Assembly: GCF_002443255.2 (NCBI RefSeq)
Contig: NW_019211456.1
Span: forward strand, 48,048,486-48,112,485
Source of the DNA: Varroa destructor
Taxonomy: Eukaryota > Arthropoda > Arachnida > Mesostigmata > Varroidae
DNA: 64,000 bases
Direction: 5' to 3'
A program made the position numbers and the translations under genes. The notes under the pieces are model-generated. The model was given only the letters and a program-made list of their open reading frames with translations. It was not told the DNA's origin and did not search any database. Of this stretch, positions 37,501 to 51,555 are shown one piece after another. Positions within the stretch are counted from its first letter, which is position 1. Each line of letters begins with the position of its first letter.

Positions 37501-37680
37501 TTCAGAGTATTAAAAACATCGAAACCCCTTATCGAATAAGAACATTTAGCGGTGCCTGTTTTTTAAGTAACGCTTTGTAACTAAGAATTACCCGACGCTC
37601 AGTGCTTCACTATGTAGAACATTTTTGTTACGCATGTTAGCTTTGTGGGCGTTGTAAAAAATGGCATAAACAAATGATTA

Positions 37681-37692
37681 CCCCCCCCCCCC
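37681..37692. repeat. Homopolymer C tract
   Basis: Twelve consecutive C residues, unusual in this AT-rich window. Confidence 0.95.
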
Positions 37693-40600
37693 AATGATAC
37701 TTATTCCTCTCTATTTAATCCAGGTACAGGCTACTATTAATATTGACGAAAATTCGACCAACCGTGTTTACATAACCATTAGCGTTTCATTCACATGTTG
37801 AACTATTAGACCGTTGTGGAAAGTCTCAATTATACGGACCGACAATTCAGTCACGTATAAGTAAATGAATTGACGAGGCTGATATATGCATTTGAAATAG
37901 CGCGCCAAAAATCAAATAAGTATGTCAGTACAAAGAACGAGGGGCTAAAAGGAGATCGTTTCAGTTCTTATCGGATCTTTTTGACCTATTGTCGATTTGG
38001 CTCTATTCTTTAGCCTCTGATAAACCGTAATCGTGTATGGTCATTAACCTGCACAGCTAAATCATCGATTTAGTCAAAGATCAAAGGAGTTAGCACATAT
38101 AGTATTCGTACAGAATTACTAGGAAATACTGTCGGCACCTCTAACTCACATTGTCGTACGACGACCGAGAAAAGGACGAAGGCACGCATTAGAGATTTTT
38201 CAGCATGAAAATTCGCGCGGAAAAGTTATTTCGGTGAAGGCCTGCAGCGACTAACCTTTATACTATGACATACTCTTCGAGCGTTCGGCCCGTTCGTATG
38301 CCCCAATAATGGCCAACGAAAATAAGCAAGCCTGTGTGGTAAGTAAAGATGCTTTTGTGTGCTCTTTGCGGCGTTGAGAGGTTATCCAGAGGCTTCTAAC
38401 TCTACTTATTGCAACATGTTTACTACATAGTTTATTAAACGATCGCAATCCTGCGGTCGTTATACCCTCGAATGAATGCTTATACCTTCAAGATTGCAGG
38501 CTTTATTTAGGCTTAGCAGGCACACCTTTATGTAACAGATTAATACGTTCCTAACAGCTTCTGGACACCTAGAGGTACCACATATAGTTTTGAGACGAAT
38601 CCTCTTTCACTGTTGATCTTTCTGTAAAGGTAACTCTTCATCTTCGCGTAAATAATCCTTGATGTAATATATAATAGTATTTCGCGTACCGAAAATATGC
38701 TGCGTCCCGGTTATTTGAACCGGTGATAGATGTGCAGCTATTATAACGTTTTAGAAACAATTTTAGCTTGCAAATTATGAAAATAGATAATTTTTTAGTC
38801 GATTCCGTGTACGCTATATTGTAGTAAACGAATGCGTTTCCTCCCAGTTCGGGTACTACTTAGAGAATATCAGCTAAATTACCTATTTGTCAACTTGGAG
38901 GCATTGACTGAGTTTAAGTGTGATTTGTTTTTATTGCGGGCAAACACTAGAGTACCTTTCAACTGCAGATCGGTTTCGTTCAATTGTACAATTTGACAGA
39001 TCCGTATAATTACATCATTATAGTTAATATTATGATTTGATATAAGAAAATTAAAATATTGTCTCGTTCTTCTCGAGAGTCCGCTGGATCCTGTGCGAGT
39101 TGCAGTAACGGTACAATTGTACCCGTTATTTTGTCAACATAAATATATAATATAAATCTTTATCTTTCAGCTTACGGCTACCGCAATGATAGTCCCTAAA
39201 TCACTGATCAACGTGAACATTACTTTGTAGGCCCGCTATTTTATTACTAATCAGTTAACTTTATTAATATATCCACATTCAATTCTATGTATAAGCAATT
39301 CTTGGGAAGCTAGATGTTTCAAATTGGGTCGCAGTAAGTTTATAATGGTCAATTACGCTTCTTCTCTAGTCCGGTCAGGGTCTCGTTATAAAGCAAGTAT
39401 TTTTCTTAGCTATCGTTATTTAGTGCGACTCGTTTAAAGCAGACCCATTTTTACATCTGGGTCGAGTATCGGTATAAGACGCAGTCTGGCTGTGCCGGCA
39501 GGCGGTGGTATTTGTGTGTTGATAGCTTTTTGCACTTCATTATGCCCTATCTTTTCTACAACGACTGAACTGATAATAGCCACCTGCCGTAGATGCGGCG
39601 ATCACAAAGCGACGCCTACCGGCTGATACGCATATGTATGTATACGTATGTAAACAATACCATCTGATACGTTTGATAAGTACATATACGCACACATATA
39701 GTGACGCGTAAACACACTCCCCCACATAGACAAACAAACGCGCAGGCACATGTACACACGTACATTCGGCCTGAGTACACATCTCTGACTGTGAAGTGTG
39801 AATATAGAATAGAGCAGATTAGTGATACAGAAGTAGATATACAAACATAGGTATATAACTAGTGCGGTGCACATGGGCGAATGCATTTGGATACAGGTTT
39901 CTGATTGCCTCTTCCTGCCTTACCCTGGACCTCGGCGCATCTCCGCGGCGAAACTACTTTCTCAAGCCAGTTCATGCAGCATTAATGTAGCAGGTATATA
40001 TAGGAGTGCAGCATAGTTACACATAGCCAAAACAGTAGCAAGTATATCATGGTATGCCCAAAGATTATCTACTTGTGCGGGCTAGTGGCACAATTAGGAA
40101 TCCGCTAGAGGGGAGCCGGGTTAACAAGCGATATAGAAAAGGACACTGCGAACGATACATGAGCAATCGGCACAAGGCAACCGCAGGCTTTTTGCGATTT
40201 TCGGCGATGACGGAAACCGCTTTTCGTGAGACGGGATAAAGATCCTTTCGAGACTGAGTAGGATCATTTCTCTCGATCAAAAGCTCAATGAAGGAATGTT
40301 GCTGTCATGTGAAAGCTGGCGTATGTCAAAAGCCTGAAGGACCTGCCGAGGTGTTGTAGAAGCATATATCATTTAGTGTCCACATACAATTATTTGCAGA
40401 CTCGTACGAGGTTTATATACAAGGATGTGAGAAGACGATAACTGAAACCTAAATAATCAACATTTCTACTTTTATTGCAGGTCCTATATAAACCAACGGT
40501 GGAAATGATAGGGGCAGGAAGGAATTACTCTATTATCTATCTCATATTGACCAAGTACTGGAGATTGTTGTAGGCGGACTCAGCGTTGGCATTTTTCGAT

Positions 40601-41771
40601 ACAATCGAAAGATTGATGCTTCGTTGAAAATGTTAAAGATTATAACATCTGGATTCGCTTTTCATTTCATTTCATTGTATTTTATGCTAGTTGACATATG
40701 TGCGCCACACTGATGTGTCCTGACGGCTAGAAGCGCCTTCTGCAATATATAGTGCATGAGCGACTCCACCCTCATGGAATCGCGGCATTACCATCATTAG
40801 AGTAACAAGCATAGGCATCGCACGAGAAAAACAGTTACAAGTTTTTTCACTGAAAGATCCTATCTATAGTAAAGGCAAGTTTTGATTTGTATTTAAGGTA
40901 ACTAAGTGGCAATCTACTTTGTTACTGAAGTCCCGATTGGCTACCAGCGATAATCATACTACTAATTAAGATATTTTACTCGTTTCAATTAGTTACTTCA
41001 CCTACGTACCGTGTACGGGCGTTCCAACTGTTTAATCATATTAATAGTCAAGAAGTTGATCGCAGCTTTGATCGATCGCTCAGCTTTGAGCCTTAGTTGG
41101 GTGACGTCCTGCGAGTCGCTGCCTCGGAATTAAAATATTTTATCCAAGACCGATATTGCGCTTGGTAAGCATGTGCATTTGTATGCGCCTCTAAAATACA
41201 ACGTACTCATCGTAGACCCAGCAGCAACAGCATCGATCACATACATTCCCTATATCGGTGTCCAACGGCCTGACTACGAACACTTTTACAGGGCCAATTT
41301 GAAGCGATAAACTATTGAGTTACTGTTTTTCTAAAGGCAGTCACAATATTGATCACGATGTTGACCTTCATGCTCGGGTTGACTATGGGCTCAGATGGAA
41401 TTTCTCTATCTGACGATCTCTCCGGACAGCCAGTATTAGCACCGCGGTGGTGACTAGTAACGCCTCACTTATGATACATTAGTATCACAAACCCGTACGC
41501 ACGATTCACTTTCTATTCGCTTGATTTAAATCATTATGAACCTTTGAAGATCAAATTTAGTATGCTTTGAAGCTGATTGGAATCTCGTACAAGATTTTAA
41601 TGTGAGAAAAACGAATCTTCGAGATCTAACTAAATAAGGTTCTAATTTCGTTTTTCGAATAGGACCACTCGAAGCTCTCAGAGGGGTGCACCACCGATGA
41701 TGTTCGAAAACAGGAATAACAATCAGTTTAATCAATCAGCGATGATAGGTTTTGTCCTCCGCTCAAATAAG

Positions 41772-41789
41772 CTTCTTCTTCTTCTTCTT
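41772..41789. repeat. (CTT)6 microsatellite
   Basis: Six tandem CTT units. Confidence 0.95.
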
Positions 41790-43977
41790 TGAGAGTTCTA
41801 CCTTATTCCAGGTAGGATACCTATAATCCAACGAAATGCGCATTTCGCAATGTTGTAATGTCAAACCTTTACCTTTTTCTCTGGCCGTATTATTATTTGT
41901 CTCGCAGCACAAACATGATATAGACACTTAGAAATAGAGCTAGTCTTTGACTTTCTATTATAGCAATCTAACTTGCTGGACATTACTCATGTAAATTGAA
42001 TCCAGCATCTTTTTTGCCGCTCGTACAAAGTTCAGTCCAACCAATCGCGTCAAGAAAAGCTTCATTATTCATTTATTTATTATCATGTCTATTGCAGTGG
42101 TGGGCGCTGGCGGTGCACAAGGGCGCGCATGTGGGGCCATGCTAGCCCTAAAATTTCAAAGCAGATGGTAACTGGGTTTCATCAAGTCAAGCATATTAGT
42201 TTACTGTCTATCTAATCTATGTGTGTAACTCACTCGTGTTTGCTCCCGTCTTTTTTTCCTAAAATACTACAATGTGAATCGTTGATTCAAACTCACTGAT
42301 CCTGACGAGCTAACAGAGGTTTAGGTTTATGTTAGTGTTGGCCAGCCTAAATTTTCAATACAGTGTTGCGTTAAAAGTGCATCCCAATTGTATTGTGTGA
42401 CCTCAAAACTGTGCTTGAAGCTTTTACTATTTAACTATATCCCCCTATGAAAAACTTGTAGGGGTTAATAACATGCATGAGTAACGAAAAACAAACATGA
42501 GTCTTGCCGAACGTTATTTAGATATATACGCCATGTTTCTCTCTTTTCTGTTTAAATAATTGTTGTTTTACTTGTTTTCGACTGGAGAACGCTGTATTCG
42601 CTCGACAATAAGTTCGTACCTTTAACTAAAGTTCATTGTCTTACCTATCGAAGATTGATGCTGCATGTGTAGCACGCTAAGGCACCCTCGTTCGTATGTT
42701 GTTATTAGCGCTTTACCTAACAATATCCAATCGGTAAGTTCAACTGGCAAGCAATAGGCGGTCAAATGCCTCAAGCCCAAATAAATACATAATTCTTGCT
42801 ATGATCGCCGGATTATGTTTTTGCTGTTTGCAGTACCATCGTTTCAGAAGATAAAATGTTACGATTCGTATGATGACTTAGCAGATAGTTAACATGTTGA
42901 TGTCTATGGCGATTGTGTTGTTTCTGCCGACGGCATCAAAGAAAAAATCTCCATCTTCTCTTTGTTTTTATCTTCCATGTCTTAGGTGGACAAATGCTTG
43001 ATTTTTTTCTATCCCACATTTTCAGCGTGAGGTACACTGCAGCGTTCCTCGGTGGGTATATCATTCCAGGGAAGCACTCGAATCGGACTGATCTCAACAG
43101 CGAACATAGGGCGCCTGAGCTGAGATTGTGGACGAACGCAGACGAACCTTCTCAATGGCAGCTGTGTCGTTTTGAGCTTCAGCGGTGCTCAAGAAGGTAG
43201 CAGGGTCCCCCATTGCCATCAGATCATTTGGCTTGCCTGCCTTGTGAGATCTCGATGCGTATAGACCTGCATGCACTGTAATAGATATCATTTTCAGGGA
43301 TACACAATTGTTGGTAGTGCGGTTCCGAAAGCAGTAATCTTAGTTTTTTTTTTTTTCGATATCAAAATCAACTTGAATGGAAATGAAAACCAAAGGGTTA
43401 ACACGAGGCGTAAATATATATGTTTATGTATTCTCGAATTGTCAACCCGTTCGTAAAGCCACTTGTTTTTGCAATCGTATTCTTCTAAAGAAGATTAGAT
43501 TTGTCAAGAATAAAATTATACTGAAGAAACACAACATAGAGATAAACAAACAAGAAGAAACGACTAGTATTCGGAGGTTGTCCTGCTCGTAGAATTGGGG
43601 CTTAGTTTGTTGCTGTGATCATACATCGAGTTTATTAGCCTTAATCTGCGTTTTCAGGGTCGCCTGCAGGTTATGCGTATCAGCTTTGTTCAGGCCCGTC
43701 CTTCAAGATGAGGTTGAGACTTTTTTTTTTTCTTATCTGCGTATCGTTAGATCTACATAGCTGTCATTCTAGTTCACATACGCATGATGACCATTTACAT
43801 TATGAGTAATAAATTAGTTCCACTAATCAAATAGGTAGGACTTGCGTGTGCTACTCGTGAAAAAGCGGGAAATTAATTTCTAACAGCGTTTTTTTAAGGT
43901 ACAAGAAAACTGCCCAAAGGCGTCTTCACGAATAGCAGTCTGAAGAGGTTCGGCAACCAGCAGTATGTAAATACTTT

Positions 43978-43993
43978 TATATATATATATATA
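43978..43993. repeat. (TA)n microsatellite
   Basis: Eight TA units. Confidence 0.93.
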
Positions 43994-45617
43994 CAAAAAA
44001 CATTAAATTATGAAAGCGTCTACGTAATAAAAAAAATTATTGCTTATAACACTGTACCAAACGAATGCTATACGTAAAAGGCTAATCTGAAATCCTTAAA
44101 ATCTGCGGTTACTTTCTAGTTGTGACGAGATATGTTTAATATATAACTGTTACAGGCGCAACAGTCAAAAGGCCAATGAGCGTCTCTTCAAAGGCCTTCT
44201 AAGTGCTTCAATAGCTCTTCATTGTGCTTCTGGTTTTTACCTGCATCGTTGTTAAGGCGGCCGCGATACTGGTATTAACGATCGCCGTGATGATAAAAAT
44301 GGCGATATTGATAAGGACACTCTGAGAATTTATCCTCATAAATTTCACTGAGGTGACGGAAATGTTCATCGGCCTCGTATCATTGCTAACGGGAATCACT
44401 ATAATGATAAATATGTCCTAAATGATTGTCAGCACTCTCAGGATTGCCGATTACAGCAGGATCAGCTTTGGCGTCAGCGTTGGGATCACGGTGAAGATTT
44501 ATGTCAATACAAGAAATTTATCATACATCGTGTGTAATCTTTTACACAAAGTGGCGTTAGCAATTTTAAGCCAATCCCAGAATTGTGTTGGACAAAGAAG
44601 AGAAATTACGTTTAATTTTTTTTTAAAGTTGTATTATTTCACCTTGATCGAGAACTATGTTTAGGCGGGGGTAGGACTAAGTGCACAACCGTGATCGAGA
44701 TGCCAAGTATCAAAACGAGTACACGCGCCATAGTTTCTCAGCGGCGTTTTTTTCAATATCGCTGCCGCAAGAGTTCAGCTGAGGCGTACTTAGGCTGACA
44801 ACTGTGAGAACGGATTGCGTGCGCCAGTAGATATCTATCAGACCATTTGTCTTGAAGTTACTGCCATTAGCACAAGCGGAGGTGAACTGGCCGTCTAGGC
44901 TTGTGCTTACACGAAACGCAAGAAATTAACGTTCCAGCACGAAAGAGCCAGTAAACGTTCGAATTAGTACTTTCATAGTAGACATTGTATTATAAACTAA
45001 GCCTTGCTGTACGGCCTGCGTGATGAAGCTACATAGAGTTGAAATCCTCCAGAAGGAAACGGATATAGCTTTAAACCTACCTTTTCGTTTACTCGATTTA
45101 TATTTCAGAGAGCACCTAGCGAAATAGAGATTGGATGAATTCAGTGCTTCCGCGACTGAAGTTTGTCGCCTTACATCTCTGGGAATTAAAGAAAATTAGT
45201 TAATAACAAAATGTATCGATTCCTTACTTGTGCCCAATGCGTGTAAAATACTGTATCCTTATTAGTTTTAACCAAAATCAGGTAGTGCCAACAGAATCTC
45301 GAGAACTGATGATTTTGAGGTTCTCCAGGAGTCACGCTATGCTGCAGAAATATTTCTGTGATTATACTTACGGAGTATTTACTAGAATACTTTTACTTTT
45401 GGCTGAAATGAACTATTAAATTTAACAGTTTCTCTGTTTCACACAGACTATGTAGTATGAGTCATTTGCTCTTATTTTTAAGTTATCTATTATCGCGGCC
45501 CTCCAGGCCAAAGCCTTAAACCTCCATTGTAGTAGGTACGCTGATACCGTTTAAAATAACTCTCAATCGAGAGGCTAGTGTTCATATCTAACATTCAAAA
45601 ACCTGTCATATGAAAAT

Positions 45618-45990
45618 ATTGTATTAGCAGTGGCGCACCGATTTCTTTTAGTATGTATATTTTCAACATGTGTTACAGTCCGTAATAAATTTATCACCGA
45701 TGGTCCACTGCCTAGCAACATTTTCGAAGGGAAGTGTCGGTATATCAAAGAGGTTCACTTTCAAGTTAATGGCACAACAAGCTTATACAAGACGTCTTTT
45801 GAGTTAGATCATTGTGGAAAATAGAACGCATGCCGTCACATTACAATTATACCTTGTCATGCTTATGCCATTTATCGATAAGTTTTCAGCGTACTGTTGC
45901 TGTTTATCCGAATCCTGCGAAATTTGTTCGGGACGTAACAACCGTCTGTATTTCACAACAAAGGAACCTGGCTTCGGCTTCTTGCCTTGG
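45618..45990 (+). other. Exon-like open segment, possible pseudogene or unrecognised exon
   Basis: An acceptor-like TATTAGCAG ends at about 45629. A 64-codon open frame follows (AHRFLLVCIFSTCVTV at its start, NGTTSLYKTSFELDHCGK at its end, three cysteines), stopping at 45824. A second frame overlaps it from 45814 (CCCLSESCEICSGRN) and runs to a consensus donor GTAAGT at 45991. The composition suggests a secreted cysteine-bearing protein, but there is a frame break between the halves, no confirmed partner exons and no family I recognise. It may be chance. Confidence 0.2.
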
Positions 45991-47556
45991 GTAAGTTATC
46001 GGTTGAATGAAGATAACAAATCTAGCGCTCTAAATTGTGGTGTATATACCGTCCAGTAATTAAAAAATCAATGATCGGATTCATAGGACTCGTCCTATAT
46101 AGCCGATAATCCAAAGTTTAGTATATTTTAGGATTCGATATTATTATGTGCATAGATGTTAAGCTGTAGATTAGTGCTTTGCACCTTAGATGCCCTTCAA
46201 CTCGGGGTATGCTCCATAGTCGGAGTTAAAACTGCAGGTTAGTCGGCGTAAAGTTAGCGAAGCTAGTATACTAACGAGCACTTGATTTTCGCTGTTCTTC
46301 TACTACGGTTAACTTCTAACAAATTGTTCTATGGTAGGTAAAATAACAAATTAATTAACCAGTATCACACCAAGTATCACACCAGCTACCTGATAACAAC
46401 TATCGGTGAGTTCGAGGATTTCCTTGAGCAGTCGCTGTAGGCTAGATTTACGGTCGATCTCGCCATGCACGTTTACAGCATAGAGTAAAATCTATAGGAA
46501 TTAGGGTTTCGTAGATTTATCGTCTGCTAAATTCGTACAATAGACCGCGTCGACGACTACAGTTCTACCTGCAGGATGGCAGACACAAATCATTGTACTC
46601 ATTTGTCGCAAAGGAAAAGCGAAGTCCTGGAATTTACATTGTACTACGTGTTTGACTAAGGAATTGCGGTTCATGCGCATGTTAGAAGCAATAAATACTC
46701 CTGTAACCGACAAGCAATTGAGTGCGTGGTTGTTACCTGTATAGTCGCTGCGATGAGCCTATAATGCTATTTTTCCGTGAATCCCGGACAAGCTTCGTGG
46801 AACTCGCTGTTCTTCAAGTACATCGAGTTTCACGGCCGACCGAAAGTGACCGTAATGCTTAGCGCCGACGACCACAACTAAACAAGCCAATATGGGTAAT
46901 AATTCATCGCTTCAAACTTGTGTTAAAATGGTGTCAACTTATTTATGAAAATGTGCCAGGTCATATAAGCGTTTTGTGGAGTTGCATTGAATTTTAACAA
47001 TAAAAACCGCAGATAAAATTCTTTGTATTATATTGTAGCCATACGTACGTTTCTAAATAACAAGGACTAATTCGACGTAACCAGGGGCCTTTCAAGAAAA
47101 AAGAAGGTGTCATATGCTTCAGGCATTGACTTTCCCGAAAAAAAAAGAATTTCTGGATCAGCTATTATATTATGGACATCCATCAGGGCAACGCGAATTG
47201 TTACAGCGGTTGACCGGGGGCTAAAATTTATTAGGCTCTAACAAATTTTATTATTATTAACTTGATTGAAATCTGTGGCCACTACGAATATTTATCCGAA
47301 TATTGAATTTATATAGAGCGGGAACATCGCAGTGTTGCGCAGATGCATCCCATTCCGTCTAGTTTCTACATTATAGTTATACATGTGCACATATACAAAT
47401 ATATTTAGAACCAGTTTATGCGTTTAGAATATTACTATGGCAAGTTATATAAGTTGCTGTAATATATAACTTTGTATTATATATTATATAAAATAGCTGT
47501 TATATGTAACAAGCATAAAACTTATCCTTCATTATTCTAAAACTTATTCTTCATTA

Positions 47557-47784
47557 TTATAAAAAATTCTCTATCGTAAACAATACAAACAAGGCGCTAA
47601 TATTAAAGACACGGCTACCTACGCTTGAATCTAGAAGGTCTATTGAACCTTTTTCATAAAGCTGTATAGGAGTGTCTAAAACTGCATCAAGGAACTGACA
47701 TCGATGCAGGTTGTTAACTTTTAATATCATCATAGGGAAGTACGGAATCATAGGGAGTAACATAGATGAAAGGGGAGTAAGCAA
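47557..47784 (-). pseudogene. Possible LINE endonuclease N-terminus remnant
   Basis: A 75-residue reverse-strand frame contains MILKVNNLHRCQFLDAVLDT and a later GSRVFNIS. It resembles the first strand and helix of the apurinic-like endonuclease of R1/Jockey-type retrotransposons (pattern LQVNLxRCxxA). A diverged relative of the same pattern lies at 51250-51555. The resemblance is short and unaligned. Confidence 0.27.
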
Positions 47785-49578
47785 ATTAAAGGTGGTAGGA
47801 GATTATTCTGCTGAACGTTGTTCTCACAAGATAACATCTGCTACTTTAACCGATACATCTTCCGCATAGACATTGCTGATTATTGAATTATTCAAATACT
47901 TGCAATAGTCAGCCAATGATAGATGCTCTGCACTAGAGAATGTGTCGAACATTATTGGGTTGGATCTGAGACCTCACTTCAAAGAAAAACGTTGTGAAGC
48001 CTATGGGCTCTTCGATGGCCGCTCGTGTTGGGGAGGGTAGACTATCGAACTCTAGAAGCAGGGCACTTCCGCCAACTCTCTAGAATTTCTGGCAACATCA
48101 GCCATAAACTTTTAGTCTGCTATTTACTTGTGCTGATAAAACCACTTAGGATCTGTTGGTTTAATTTCTAATATATGATGGCATGGCATAAGTTACGGAG
48201 AGGAGAGTCATATATTGCAAGATTTAATATCTAATAATATTTGTCACACTTTTTCAAAGAATATGTACGATGTATATCTCGTACGTAGCGTGTTTCCTAC
48301 GGCGGACATCACGTAAGTGTAATGCTAGAGTCGTTTGTGAACGTGCAGTTTCTGATATATCGAGTCCAGGCTCTGCTGACACCCCCAAGATCCAGGTACT
48401 ATACCGCATGAAGCAACAAATAGACATATGGGGCGAAGATTCCTTCAAAATTACGTAGAGGTACGAATTAAGCTATATAGTCTGCCTGCAGGCAATAAAA
48501 GAAATTATAAGTTGCAAGGTTCACCCTTTATGCTGTAATCATAATAGATATTCCTTGCAAGAACAACATTATTAGACTAAAAAAAATTAAACTCGAAAAT
48601 CTGGGAGAAAATATACATCTATCCGAGTCAGACTATTTTTATATGATTACAATGGACGAAGCGTCTTCAATATCGAGGAGGTTAGTGCGGATTTATTCTA
48701 ACTCTACATTCCCACAGTAGCAATTTCGATTATTAAATTGTTATTATAGGTATAAGATTAAAAACATTTTTTATTAAAGCGATCAGTTTACCATTTTGGC
48801 TTAAGTTATACTGTCGAGACAAAAAATCAAAGATCTCAGATTCTGACTTCTGCTTTTTAAGGATAAGATAAAAAAAATAATGCCTTTTCTAATGTCGCGT
48901 GCTTTTCGAATGATCGATCACTGATTACATCAGAGATTCGTACGTAAGCTTGACCTATAAATTTTAAATTTACGAATATAGCCATTTGCTTTGTAGCGGA
49001 GAAACCAGTAATAACGTACCATTTTCAGTTGACTTAGTACAGATGGATAATAAGCTTCTAACATCGAGTTCTATATTAAAAAGTGAAAAAACCTCAACTT
49101 CATTTATTATGGATTTGGTATTAGATGCTATTGTATGTATGTCTTTTCTAATACCGCGTACCGTTACATCAGATTCACATTAACCAGACTGGAGCCAATA
49201 CGGAAGACGGAATGCGAGGAACAAGACATAAGGCAGAGTAGTAAAGGGTCCTGACCTGTCGTAAAGCATTCTTACTGTGCTACCTAATAATTGGAGTTAG
49301 AGTTAAGTACACAGGATGAAAGGCGACGAAAGTCTATTGCGATTATCGATGCCCACGGTAAAATCCATTGCATGGGTTAAGTACGTGTATTCAGGTACAT
49401 ACAGATCGAAATATAATAAAGGTCTTCGTCAGACACCTGGTTATCTATCAGAATAAGGACAAGTTGAAATGTGTAGTTGTGTATCCTACAGTTAGCACAA
49501 ACAAATTCAAAACTTAATTTAGAGGGGTAATTTTTTTCGAGATCTTCTGCTTTCTATTTCCACACACACAGTTCAAAG

Positions 49579-50070
49579 CTATCGACCAAAAAACCGTACA
49601 GTTTGGAATAGCATTAATGATTTTTCAACAAACTGCCCGTCGTCACTTCTTCGATGACTTATTGTTGCAACAGCAAATCGAGCTACAGAAACTAGACTGA
49701 CCCGCCCATTCGGGAAGAACTTCTTTCCACTAAGGAAATCAAGCAAACCCTGTAGAGCTCTCTCTCTATCCAGTGGTATGTACATATGACAGCAATATCA
49801 TCGAAGTTGCAGCTAAACTTCAACAGGTAGGTTAAAACAAAGCGTACTCGATTTCCCTGCTTCTTCTGAAGGGCATTATAGAAAGCGATGGAATAATTTC
49901 GAAAAAGATGATGGTGTTGACTAAGATTGTTAACAACGAATGTGTCCGATGATGTAAACGCTCTATTTAAATCTTAGTATCAATTTCTACCCGGAAATTT
50001 TGCAAAATATCTTCGGGGCTTAATAGTCTGAAATATCGGCGGCGTGCCATTCTACTTTCAACACGAGCCA
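49579..50070 (-). pseudogene. Decayed non-LTR retrotransposon (LINE) reverse transcriptase
   Basis: On the reverse strand the order of a LINE reverse transcriptase palm can be read through several frame shifts. FAKFPGRN comes first, then LNRAFTSSDTFVVNN near 49972 (the RAFLSDRTF segment). The LFRNYSIAFYNALQKK region follows, where the family has SPTLFN. KFSCNFDDIAVICTYHW at 49820-49770 is the catalytic box, normally F/YADD; one residue (A) is missing before the two aspartates. ERALQGLLDFLSGKKFFPN comes after one frame shift, as after the ADD box in R1/Jockey elements. GxPQGSVLSP is not recognisable. The element is dead. Confidence 0.6.
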
Positions 50071-51249
50071 TTGATGACACTCGTTTCTTTTGGATTTTTT
50101 TTTATTTTTGGATCGAACGATACATTAAAATCTGTGTGAAAATCTGTGCTATCGGAACGTGTGGATATTTTCATGAAAAAATATACAATCGTGAAACTCC
50201 AGCACACAATCGCTTGTTGTTTTTTTATGCGGGAGTTAACTGTATTGAGCTAGACTGCCAATCTATAGGAACGTTGCTGGGTAATGGCCGTCCATTTTAC
50301 CCATGTCAGGAATACGCACATTAGGACCAACAAAACTTACTCATGGAAAGACGCCCACACAATTTGCGTAAGCTGCAGGATAACAGGTTTGATGAAATAT
50401 CCTAATTGAATATTTTCCATTGAAGATGACATTTGTTGCGGAACAAACAGTAGAACGATTTCAGCGACAGTTGACTACGCGACACAAAAATAAATAGAAA
50501 AATAGAAGCATGGCCAATTTGACTTTTAAATTTTACGCTTCCCGTGAGTTTTTCCGATGTTTATTTTGGTCCAGGAATTTCGGATTGATTTACATACACG
50601 TGCCAAAATTGGTCCAGGAGGCAGCACAAGACAGCCCTTTTTTATAAACTATTTTGGAATAAATATTCTGAAGTTGAACAATAGAAACAATAAAAGGGCC
50701 CCTGAAATACACCTTTCTTCTTGTACTGGTTCAATATGGCCAGTCGAAGTGTGTTATCCCTTTTTTATTTTTCCCCATTTTTCTTTGTTGAGAAATCTTT
50801 ACAGTGAACTAAAAACTCTTTTTTTTCGTTCGTAAGCTGTTCTCATAGCTACGTGAAGAACCTCGGTTGGACGTACTTTTAGCCAAACATATAGCTAATG
50901 TTGAATAGAACAAATGAGCTAAATTCAAGTGAGCGGTACCCTAAGGACTCTCTTTAATGCATTTTTAAAACTTCGGCAAAAGAGCCTCTGTACCGCAAAA
51001 AGTCAATCAGTAATTTTTATATATTCATCCATTGCAGAAATGGTCTGAGTAAAGATTACCTAGCGATTAAAGACGGCACATACGTCATCTCATTGTTCAA
51101 GCTCCGGCCGTAACTTACACAGGACCTTCCGTGCTTCGCCATAGTATCTCAACACAAATCGATAACTCAAAAGTAATAAGTCTTTGCTTATTGGAGCGCG
51201 GCTAAGAAACATAGTATAACAAACCAAAGATATTGAAATGGTAATATAT

Positions 51250-51555
51250 TCATTTCTCCGCGGCACCGTCGTTAAATTCTGAGCTGGCGTCTGAATTGAA
51301 GGTCTGAATTGGCGTAATGGTCACTTCCTGAGTGCGATGTATTTGCTTAACCCATCTAGACAAATCAAATACCTTAAACGAAGTATTTAATCCAATATCA
51401 CTCTTAATAAGAAGTAGACCTTTTGTCAATGATAAGTGGTGAGCATATAGAAAAGGACAACGATGCAGGTGTTGCCTGAAACGATATTTGCATCTGAAGA
51501 TGGTTTTTTGATAACTGACGGAAATAGAGAACTTAGCCGTTAAAAGGCAACACAA
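51250..51555 (-). pseudogene. Possible LINE endonuclease N-terminus upstream of the RT remnant
   Basis: A 101-residue reverse-strand frame contains RFRQHLHRCPFLYAHHL (LHRC at 51468-51457), then LLLIKSDIGLN, resembling the EN start of R1/Jockey-type ORF2 (QVNLxRC...LLLIQEPxxG). It lies about 1.7 kb before the FDDIAV box on the same strand, near the spacing expected in one ORF2. Much of the middle is not recognisable. Confidence 0.33.

Larger units (their letters stand above)
34561..45617. other. Intergenic, no gene supported
   Basis: AT-rich. The reverse-strand open frames at 36999-37265 and 35070-35366 are the longest that look protein-like, without a domain I can name. Simple repeats are listed separately. 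Confidence 0.45.
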
